Below, one piece after another: positions 27,346 to 35,200 of a DNA stretch of 64,000 nt. Position numbers and translations under genes: made by a program. Positions within the stretch are counted from its first letter, which is position 1, and every line of letters begins with the position of its first letter. The notes under the pieces were generated by a model. That model did no database searches, had not been told where the DNA came from, and saw nothing but the letters and a program-made list of their open reading frames with translations. This DNA comes from Streptococcus mitis (lineage in GTDB: Bacteria; Bacillota; Bacilli; Lactobacillales; Streptococcaceae), in NCBI RefSeq assembly GCF_005144795.1, contig NZ_SWFJ01000011.1, forward strand, positions 1 to 64,000. The letters run 5' to 3'.

Positions 27346-28185
27346 TTAAATAGCTAGGTCAAACTTCAACTGTGGCTTTACAGGGTCATAATCCACCAAC
27401 TCAAAATCTTCTGCTTTGATATCAAAGAAACTAGTCCCATCAGGAACATTTAAAACCAAGCGTGGTTGGCAATTTGACGGCTCCCGACGGAGCAATTCCT
27501 GAGCTTGTTCAAATTGATTGTCATAGATATGGAGGTTGTTGATAAAGTAGAAGAACTTTCCAACCTTCCAGCCAAAATGCTTGGCAATCATCATTTGAAG
27601 AGCAACATACTGCATAGCATTGATGTGGTGGGCCACCAGCATATCGTTAGAACGCTGCGTCAAGGTCGCATCCAGATAGATTTCTCCATCAACACGGCGG
27701 ACATCAAACATGGTCTGAAAGGCGCATGGGAGGAGGCCGTCCGTCTCATCAAAAGCTTGGTAATCCCAAAGGGAGATAATGTTGCGACGGTTCCAAGGAT
27801 TAGCTTCCAACTGCTTGATAAGCTTATTGATAATATCGTGTTTCTTAACAATAGCACCATAGCGCTCACCGATGGTTCCTGTATTTTCCACTTCCCAGTC
27901 ATTCCAGTAGTGAACATTGTACTTGTCATTGAGCACTTCTAGGCTATTAGACTGGTCTTGGTAAATCCAAAGTACTTCCTTGATAGCGGATTTGATAGCG
28001 ATAGGGCGCAAGGTTGTGATAGGAAATTCCCCTTTTGCCAAGTCATACTCTGCAAAGGCACCCGTTACGTACTTAGAGTTGGCAACTGTCCCATCCTTGT
28101 ACTTAGGACGAGCCTGCTCTGAAAAGACACCGTCTTTGAGGATTCGTTCAATATTCTCTTTAAAAATCGTATCTGCTTTTGTCAT
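27346..28185 (-). CDS. thyA: Thymidylate synthase
   Basis: 279 residues. It methylates dUMP to dTMP with methylenetetrahydrofolate. The catalytic cysteine lies in [13 protein letters not shown], and [34 protein letters not shown] and the C-terminal [14 protein letters not shown] are family hallmarks. An extended -10 TG-C-TATACT (-10 at 28214-28219) lies about 30 bp upstream with GAGGTGAG as ribosome site. Monocistronic. Confidence 0.97.
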   Translation of the reverse strand: MTKADTIFKENIERILKDGVFSEQARPKYKDGTVANSKYVTGAFAEYDLAKGEFPITTLRPIAIKSAIKEVLWIYQDQSNSLEVLNDKYNVHYWNDWEVENTGTIGERYGAIVKKHDIINKLIKQLEANPWNRRNIISLWDYQAFDETDGLLPCAFQTMFDVRRVDGEIYLDATLTQRSNDMLVAHHINAMQYVALQMMIAKHFGWKVGKFFYFINNLHIYDNQFEQAQELLRREPSNCQPRLVLNVPDGTSFFDIKAEDFELVDYDPVKPQLKFDLAI

Positions 28186-28225
28186 TTACTCTCACCTCAT
28201 TTGTTTCCTAACTAGTATAGCATAA

Positions 28226-28276
28226 AAAAGAAAAGAGGAACATTACTAACTCTAGGTCAGCATTTTTCCTCTTTTT
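28226..28276 (-). terminator. Terminator of glk
   Basis: Minus-strand stem AAGAGGAA / TTCCTCTT followed by TTCTTTTTT, between glk and thyA. Confidence 0.6.
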
Positions 28277-28280
28277 TATT

Positions 28281-29240
28281 TTACTGCAATACAAGTGATG
28301 CTGCTCCGATAACTCCAGCGTCGTTTCCTAGAGTTGCAAGAGCTAATTTTGTTGATGTGCGTACTTGTGGGAAAGTATTTTCATCGTAGACTTTTTGAAC
28401 ACCTTGTAGAAGGAATTCTCCTGCAGCCGATACACCACCACCGATAACGATTGTTGATGGGTTTAGGATTGAGCCAATATTGGCACAAGCGATTCCCAAG
28501 TAACGTGAGAAGTTACGGTAAACGATCAAAGCAAGGTCGTCTCCTTCTTTTGCAAGGTCAAAGACAGTCTTAGCAGTTACTTCTTCTCCATTATCAATCA
28601 AGCGTTTCAAGGCTGCATCGCCTTCGTATTCATCAGCATAACGACGAGTCAAGTTGACAATCCCTGTTGCAGAAGCTACTGTCTCAAGACAGCCTTTCTT
28701 ACCGCAAGTACATGCGATTGGTTGGTCAAAGTCAACAGTGATGTGGCCAAGCTCACCTGATGCACCAGCCACACCGTGAAGCAATTTGCCTTCTGCGACA
28801 ATACCGCCACCAACACCTGTACCAAGTGTCATAAAGACAACGTCTGGTTGGTTATCACCAGCACCCATCCAACGTTCACCAAGAGCCGCTACGTTGGCAT
28901 CATTATCGATGAAGAATGGAATGCCCAAGGCTTTTTCAATCTTTTCTTTGATTGGTTGAAGGGTTTTCCAGTTCAAGTTGTAGGCACCAATAACAGTCCC
29001 TTTTTCACGGTCAACCACACCTGGTGATCCCATTCCAATACCTTGGAAATCTGTTGCTGCCAATCCAAGCAAGTCCAAACGATGTTGAATAGACTCAATC
29101 ATATCATCTACAATATGACTTCCCTCATCCAAAATATTAGTCTTGATAGACCATTTTTCTTGGATTTCTCCTGCTGTTGTTAAGATTGCAAATTTGATAG
29201 AAGTTCCACCAAGGTCAATCCCAATAATCTTTTGACTCAT
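28281..29240 (-). CDS. glk: ROK-family glucokinase
   Basis: 319 residues from ATG 29240 (MSQKIIGIDLGGTSIKFAIL); a second ATG directly before it is possible but spacing from AAGGAG favours 29240. It phosphorylates glucose to glucose-6-phosphate in the cytoplasm. DLGGT phosphate loop, MTLGTGVGGG, ELGH and the zinc-site CTCGKKGCLE cysteines are present. A promoter with extended -10 and an overlapping cre-like site lies upstream, so expression may respond to CcpA. Confidence 0.96.
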   Translation of the reverse strand: MSQKIIGIDLGGTSIKFAILTTAGEIQEKWSIKTNILDEGSHIVDDMIESIQHRLDLLGLAATDFQGIGMGSPGVVDREKGTVIGAYNLNWKTLQPIKEKIEKALGIPFFIDNDANVAALGERWMGAGDNQPDVVFMTLGTGVGGGIVAEGKLLHGVAGASGELGHITVDFDQPIACTCGKKGCLETVASATGIVNLTRRYADEYEGDAALKRLIDNGEEVTAKTVFDLAKEGDDLALIVYRNFSRYLGIACANIGSILNPSTIVIGGGVSAAGEFLLQGVQKVYDENTFPQVRTSTKLALATLGNDAGVIGAASLVLQ

Positions 29241-29269
29241 CATATTCTCCTTTTTCATTATGAATTAAC

Positions 29270-29317
29270 TGAAAATGCTTACAGATATAGTATAACAAAA
29301 TTTAGTTAATCATGCAA
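29270..29317 (-). promoter_or_regulatory. glk promoter with cre-like site
   Basis: Minus-strand -35 TTGCAT (29312-29317), 17 bp, extended -10 TG-T-TATACT (-10 at 29289-29294). TGTAAGCATTTTCA at 29270-29283 matches the cre consensus at 13 of 14 positions and falls at about the transcription start. Confidence 0.5.
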
Positions 29318-29351
29318 AGGTTTGCATTAACGTTCTGGAATTTATTCTGAC

Positions 29352-29804
29352 TTATGGTTTCCAGAGACCTGAAGCATCTACATAATAACGACCTCCATCA
29401 ACTCGCTCATTTTTAGCCATTTTACCATCTGATTTCAAGTAATAGTTTCCCTGCCACGCATTTTTCACTGGATTTCCATTTTCATCAAAATAGTACCAAG
29501 AACCGTCCTGCTTAACCCAACCACTTGTTGTTGCTGAACTTGTGGCAGTTTGAGTTGTAGCCGCTTGCTTTGCTTTGAAAGCACCTTTTGGGGCATTTTT
29601 CAATTCACACGCCACACCATCATGATCACGGTCTAACTTGGCAGAATAACCAGGTTCTCCCTCATGAATATCCGCATATCCATTCGCCCAAGCTTCCTTA
29701 CAGCTAGAAAAATGAATGTTTTCTTCTGCTAACATAGGTTTTGAAAACAAGGCTAAAATTGGCAAGGTAGCGAGACTCATTTTTAAAAATAAACGTTTGT
29801 TCAT
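29352..29804 (-). CDS. Short choline-binding protein with Excalibur domain (CbpL-like)
   Basis: 150 residues. Signal peptide about 1-26 (LATLPILALFSKPMLAEE). An Excalibur calcium-binding domain follows (about 29-72) with CKEAWANGYADI and the DRDHDGVACE loop that gives the domain its name. An Ala/Thr linker then leads to choline-binding (CW) repeats from about 94: GWVKQDGSWYYFDENGNPV, AWQGNYYLKSDGKMA and GGRYYVDASGLWKP. It should bind phosphorylcholine on teichoic acid at the cell surface. It sits where pneumococcus carries CbpL (next to glk), but is much shorter, with one Excalibur domain and about three repeats. A perfect cre-like site overlaps the promoter. Confidence 0.85.
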   Translation of the reverse strand: MNKRLFLKMSLATLPILALFSKPMLAEENIHFSSCKEAWANGYADIHEGEPGYSAKLDRDHDGVACELKNAPKGAFKAKQAATTQTATSSATTSGWVKQDGSWYYFDENGNPVKNAWQGNYYLKSDGKMAKNERVDGGRYYVDASGLWKP

Positions 29805-29822
29805 TTCTTTCTCCCATAATTA

Positions 29823-29836
29823 TGATATCGTTTTCA
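29823..29836. promoter_or_regulatory. Perfect cre-like site upstream of the choline-binding gene
   Basis: TGAAAACGATATCA on the minus strand fits all 14 positions of TGWAANCGNTNWCA. It lies 19-32 bp before the ATG, downstream of a candidate promoter TTGAAT-17-TAAAAT, so CcpA would block initiation or clearance. Confidence 0.6.
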
Positions 29837-29853
29837 ATATTATTTTATCAAAC

Positions 29854-30471
29854 TTATTTCAGCAATTCAAGAAAACTTCTAGTTATTGCTGCAAACTCTT
29901 TTGGTTTGACTCTATTCAAGACATGAGGACCGTCAGGGATAATCTGGAACTGGGAATTTGGCATCAGTTCTTGAATAGCTTTCATTGAACTGAGATTAGG
30001 CTTATCTTGACTACCACAAATTAACAAAGTTGGATAGGGACAATTCTTTGCAATCTCTCTTAAATCAAGTGTTTTTAATTCCTCAGAAACTCCAACCAAA
30101 AGCGATTTATCTGCTCCCTGTTTCTCAAATGTCCTTTTGGGGAGTAGTTTAAATATCAGCAACTGAATGTAAAAAGGGATATTGCCAGCTAGTTTCAATG
30201 GACAGCCTGACAAAACCAAGGCCTGAAGATTTGGTAAATCGTAACTGGAAAGTTCTAGTGCCAGAGCAGCACCTAAGGACAATCCAACCAAAACAAAAGG
30301 TTCTGTCTCTTGAGCTAGGTGCTGATAAACTCTATCCTTGACTTTTTGATAGCTGTTAACTTCAGAAGAAAATAACTCGATAGCCTCAGAAGGATAATCT
30401 GTCAGTAGATTCTGAACTTCTTTCCAAGACTCTGCTGACTGCCCTAACCCATGTAAAAATATCAGTTTCAT
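29854..30471 (-). CDS. Alpha/beta hydrolase
   Basis: 205 residues. The oxyanion segment FLHGLGQSAESW is at residues 4-15, the nucleophile elbow is GLSLG (Ser about 64), an acidic residue lies in CGSQDKP, and the catalytic His in DGPHVLN. No signal peptide, so cytoplasmic. The ATG follows the pabB TAG with no gap, which implies translational coupling to the pABA synthesis gene. The substrate is unknown; a promiscuous esterase or thioesterase role is possible. Confidence 0.88.
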   Translation of the reverse strand: MKLIFLHGLGQSAESWKEVQNLLTDYPSEAIELFSSEVNSYQKVKDRVYQHLAQETEPFVLVGLSLGAALALELSSYDLPNLQALVLSGCPLKLAGNIPFYIQLLIFKLLPKRTFEKQGADKSLLVGVSEELKTLDLREIAKNCPYPTLLICGSQDKPNLSSMKAIQELMPNSQFQIIPDGPHVLNRVKPKEFAAITRSFLELLK

Positions 30472-32193
30472 CTACTTCTCCTGTAAGATTAACTCATACA
30501 AGCCTCTCACTGCATTACAGCCATAAATAGCTTCTGCTTGGGCTAAATCTGCCAAGGTCAAGACTTTTACCTCTACCTGTCCTGTTCCCAGCAAATTCTG
30601 ACGATAAATTCCTGGCAAGATTCCAAGTCGGATAGGCGGTGTGTAGAGTTTCCCATCGATTTTCAGAACCAAATTTCCGATAGAGGTTTCAAGAAGTTCT
30701 CCTTTTCCATTATGGTAAATCTTCTCTTGTTTCCCTAGGCTCAAATGCGGTCTGTAAGTCGTTTTAAAATAGGTAAAGGCTTGTTGTAAATTAACTTCCT
30801 GCAGACAAAGTTGGGCCTGACAAAAACTTGGACTGAGGGGTGTTAATACTTGGCGATCGACTTCTATCCCTCCAGACTTGCTGAGAGAAATACGCAAGCG
30901 GTAATCTTGATTAGCATCACAAGCCTGACACTCTTCCTCTATCTTTTGTTTCAAGTTTTCTGAATCAAATGGAAAGGCAAAATACCGACTAGCTTTTCTC
31001 AGCCTTTCCAAATGTTGATCTTCAAACAACAAGTTCTTCTGACTGATTTTTCCAGTCGTAATCAGTTGGAAACGAGCTTGTTTACGATAGAGAACAGCTG
31101 CCTTTTGATGAACCTCGCGGTATTCAGATTCCCAAGTGCTATCCCATGTAATACCTCCGCCAACTCCATAGATAGCTTGTCCCTTGTAGAGTTGAATGGT
31201 CCGAATGGCCACATTAAAAATCCGTCGTCCATTTGGAAGTAAAAGACCAATGGTTCCACAGTATACTCCACGCGGATGTGGTTCCAAGTCCTTTATAATC
31301 TCCATAGTCGCAATTTTGGGAGCTCCCGTTATGGAACCACAAGGAAATAGAGAACGGAAGATTTCAACAAGGTCAACATCCTCTCGCAACCGACTCTTGA
31401 TGGTTGAAGTCATCTGCCAAACCGTTGAATACTGTTCCACTTGGCAAAGACGTTCCACATGCTCACTCCCCACTTCAGAAATACGGTTCATATCATTGCG
31501 CAAGAGGTCCACAATCATCATATTTTCAGAGCGATTTTTGGGATCCTGCTCTAACCAACTAGCTTGGGCAAGGTCTTCTTGGTCAGTCACTCCACGCTGA
31601 GTCGTTCCCTTCATTGGTCGCGTTGTCAACTCACGGTCATTTTGCTCAAAAAAGAGCTCTGGGCTCATGGAAATCACTGCCATCTCGTCATGTTCAACAT
31701 AAGCATTGTAGCCCGCCTCCTGCTCTACTACCATACGATTGTAGATGGCAAAAGGATTGGCACTTAAGTCTTGCTTGAGTTGGACGGTGTAGTTGACCTG
31801 GTAGGTGTCCCCCTGCCGCAAATGATGATGAATCTGGGCAATCGCCTTTTCATAATCCTCTGCAGATGTTACTTCCTGCCAATTTGAAGGCAAATCAACC
31901 TCATCATAAGTCAGAGGAATAGGGGAGGTCTCCACCTTATCGTGAACAGTAAAGTAAAGCAAATACTCGTCCAGTAAAGGAGATTTATGAACTGCTAATT
32001 TCTCCTCAAAAGCAGGTGCAGCCTCGTAGCTGACATAGCCCACCACATAATAACCTTGCTCTTGGTAGCTTTCCACTTGTGCCAGCAAGTCTGCCACTTC
32101 TGCTACATTTCTCGTTTTCAACTCTTTAATCGGCTGGGTAAAGGTGTATCTTTCCCCCAAAGCCCTAAAATCAATCACTGTTTTTCTATGCAT
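30472..32193 (-). CDS. pabB: Bifunctional aminodeoxychorismate synthase component I / 4-amino-4-deoxychorismate lyase
   Basis: 573 residues. The N-terminal two-thirds (about 1-370) are a chorismate-binding domain: SPELFFEQ, KGTTQRG, SLFPCGSITGAPK and YCGTIGLLLPNGR are visible. The C-terminal third (from about 375) is a PabC-like PLP aminotransferase class IV lyase (LFEDQHLERLRKASRYF, YHNGKGELLETSIGNLV, LLGTGQVEVKVL). Together they make p-aminobenzoate for folate, given a PabA glutaminase elsewhere. The ATG lies only six bases from an extended -10 box, so the message may be leaderless. Confidence 0.95.
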   Translation of the reverse strand: MHRKTVIDFRALGERYTFTQPIKELKTRNVAEVADLLAQVESYQEQGYYVVGYVSYEAAPAFEEKLAVHKSPLLDEYLLYFTVHDKVETSPIPLTYDEVDLPSNWQEVTSAEDYEKAIAQIHHHLRQGDTYQVNYTVQLKQDLSANPFAIYNRMVVEQEAGYNAYVEHDEMAVISMSPELFFEQNDRELTTRPMKGTTQRGVTDQEDLAQASWLEQDPKNRSENMMIVDLLRNDMNRISEVGSEHVERLCQVEQYSTVWQMTSTIKSRLREDVDLVEIFRSLFPCGSITGAPKIATMEIIKDLEPHPRGVYCGTIGLLLPNGRRIFNVAIRTIQLYKGQAIYGVGGGITWDSTWESEYREVHQKAAVLYRKQARFQLITTGKISQKNLLFEDQHLERLRKASRYFAFPFDSENLKQKIEEECQACDANQDYRLRISLSKSGGIEVDRQVLTPLSPSFCQAQLCLQEVNLQQAFTYFKTTYRPHLSLGKQEKIYHNGKGELLETSIGNLVLKIDGKLYTPPIRLGILPGIYRQNLLGTGQVEVKVLTLADLAQAEAIYGCNAVRGLYELILQEK

Positions 32194-32199
32194 ACCTTA

Positions 32200-32208
32200 A
32201 GTATAGCA
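32200..32208 (-). promoter_or_regulatory. pabB promoter, leaderless arrangement
   Basis: Minus-strand extended -10 TG-C-TATACT (32200-32208). Six bases (TAAGGT) separate it from the ATG at 32193, so transcription would begin at the start codon. AAGGT is too close to the ATG to act as a Shine-Dalgarno. Confidence 0.5.
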
Positions 32209-32265
32209 CAAAAAGGCAGATACAGACAAAGCTGATCTACCTTTTTATTATTTTCTTACTATTGA

Positions 32266-35200
32266 TTATGCTTTAGTGAATAAATCACCAGCAAATCCAT
32301 CTGATTTCTGCAAGAGTTGTTTGTAAACCTTCCATTTAAGATCTACAGTATTCTTGAAATCATTACCTTGAAGGTCTTTTTCGACCGCTGCATCAAATAA
32401 GGTCTGAAGTTGTGCGTAAGTTGAAATCTTTTGACCATCGATTTCAATTTCAACAAAACCTCTTTGGGCTTTTTCGTGTACTTCATGATACCATGCTTTC
32501 TTCCATGCTTCTAAACTTTGGAATTTGCCGTTAGAAACTTTATTAATAATAAAGTCATCACCAAGACCTACATTACCAGCTGCTTTAGATTCTTGTTTGT
32601 ATTTGTTTGATGCATAACCTAAGAACCCGTCTAGATAACCGAAGTAACCCCACATACGGAAGGTATTATGTTTGAATGAGATTGAACCAACCGCACTCTT
32701 ACTTGTATTACCACCATAAATACCTGTCATCATATTTACTACAGTATAAGCAGAATCAAATCCTTCAGTACGGTAATGACCATTTCCTGGTAATCCATGT
32801 TTCGTTGCAAAGTTTCCATCAACCAGTTGATCAATACTTGTCAGCTTCGTATTCTTTTCGTCATCATTCAAATCACGAACTAAATCCCATTGGTGTGGTT
32901 CACCAACTAAGCCATTGCGATCCGCTTTTTCACGATATTTCTTATCGATCTTCTTGAACCACTTATCATTTGTTCCAGTATTTTTCTTGATAACAGACTC
33001 AGCTTCTAAGTAATCAAGCATCATCATGGATTCATTGTAATTCTTCATGTAGTTATCGATTTTCTCACGACTATTTAACACATTCGGATTATAGTTGTAA
33101 ATTTGATTTCCATCATTTTGACGTTCGTAAGCCATGTTTAATCCTAAGGCACCATATTCACCATTTGGATTTGAAACTGATGGTGATTGTAACATACCTT
33201 GAGCAAAGGCTTCAACATCTGTTCCTTCACGGTGACGCCATGTTCCTAAGTAGGCCATACGGTCATTGATGTGAGTTGTTTCGTGAGTGAATGCAGATGT
33301 ACCAAAATCACTAATCATGCTAGAGATGATGTAATATACCGCCTCTTGTGGTTGTGGATTTTGGAAGATATAAGCGTATGCACCCATTCCATTATATCCA
33401 TGCCACTTATCAGTCGGACCATAGAATTCACGAATTGGAGCAAAATCGCCTTTCTTCGTATGTCCCATACGGTCAACCCATCCCAAACCTGGTACATCAT
33501 GGTTATCCCAAATTGCAGATGGTACCATATTTTCACTCTTAAGAAGATTATTTCGTACATTATCAGCAGCAAGTCTTGACCAGAAGTCTAAGTAATTGAT
33601 TTGTTCTTGCGCACGTAAATCAACTTGCTTCTTGAACGCTTCACGTTCTTCTGCTGTGTTCTTACCGTATTTCTCAAATGAACTAAAGGCAATGGTATTA
33701 TAGGTCGTAATTAAGATCATATGCGCTTTCTTCAGATTCAGAAGTGGTAGAATATAACGTCCGTGATGTCCATTATTAATTACTTCATACAATTTATGTT
33801 TCTTATTCGCAAAATCAGGATTTGATGATTGTTTCTCAACAACATAAGCGTTATCTGCAATGTTGTTCTTGAACCAAGTATTCATATCTGTTTCACTAGT
33901 GAATAATTCCATGTTGTACTTCAGGAATTCGTGTAAGTTAGCTTTACCAGTAGCACTTGCAAGAGCTCTGTTAAATGCATCGTGTGATTGATCACCTTTA
34001 AGGTTGTTACCATTTGAAGCGAAGCTGATTAATCTATCAAGTACGTTAACGTTCTTACCGTAGAAATCAGGTTTAAAGGTCATCATATTTTTGATATTTA
34101 ATCCGTCAAATTTAATTCCATAGTATTTGTTTAAATAAGCCAGAGCTAACATGATTTTAGCTTTGTTATCTTCAACTTTTTTAATCAATGCACGTTTAGC
34201 TGCTTCGTCCGTATTTAATTGATGGTCTTCATTTTCAACTAAAGCTTTAACTAAAGCATCAAGATTATCTTTTACTTCTTTGAAGCTTTCTTCCATGTAT
34301 AACATCTTAGGATTGTTATTAATCTTACGAACTTCATCTGAATCAAGTTCAACAGAAGCTAATTTAGCTTTGATATCGCTGATCAATTGTGTCCTATCTT
34401 TAACAACCATATTTGGTGTATAGACAATATCACCTAATCCTTCAATACTATATTCACGAACTTGTTGAACCCTAGATTCTTTTTGTGTAATAGCTTTAAT
34501 TTCTTTCGTCTTATCAGCGTAATGAATCATAATGTGATCAGCATCTGATAAGTCGGTCACAAATTGTCCATCTTTCATACCTGTAACAGATAAAACTTCA
34601 GTAGTTAGTAATTTATAATTTGCAGGAATCTTATTACCTTGGTTGACAATCCATTCTTTATTGTAGAACGGTTGAAGTTTTTCAATATTACGGTAAGCAA
34701 GCTCACGAGATGCGTCATAATCTTGAGTATCCTTGTAAGTGTCAGATTTTGGTTTTACACTATTTAGTGTATCTTCCACAAGTGGAGCAATTTCAAATTT
34801 ATCAGCTGTAATCCCGAATGACTCTATTTTCTTGTTGGCTTCTTCTAAGCTGATCTCTTGGATTCGTTTACTACGAGAACCGTTAAATGAGTGAGAACCT
34901 TCACTCACATCTTTAACAACGTAGTTTCTTTCAATCCAGTTTTTTGTGTAATATCCACCTTCTGCTTCTAAATCTCTAGAACCGTAGAATTCTTCACCGT
35001 TTTTGACTTTCATCATTGAAACTGTGTCAGCAACACGCCCCCATGTCCAGTTTTTACTAATGAAACCACCTACCTCAACAGGGTTCTTCACATCAATAGT
35101 TCCTTTAGTAACAGCGTTACGAACAGAAGCGTATTTATCAATACCATTAGGATCAGAACCGTTATCGGTTCTAGCGACAAGTCCACCAACACGTGCTCTA

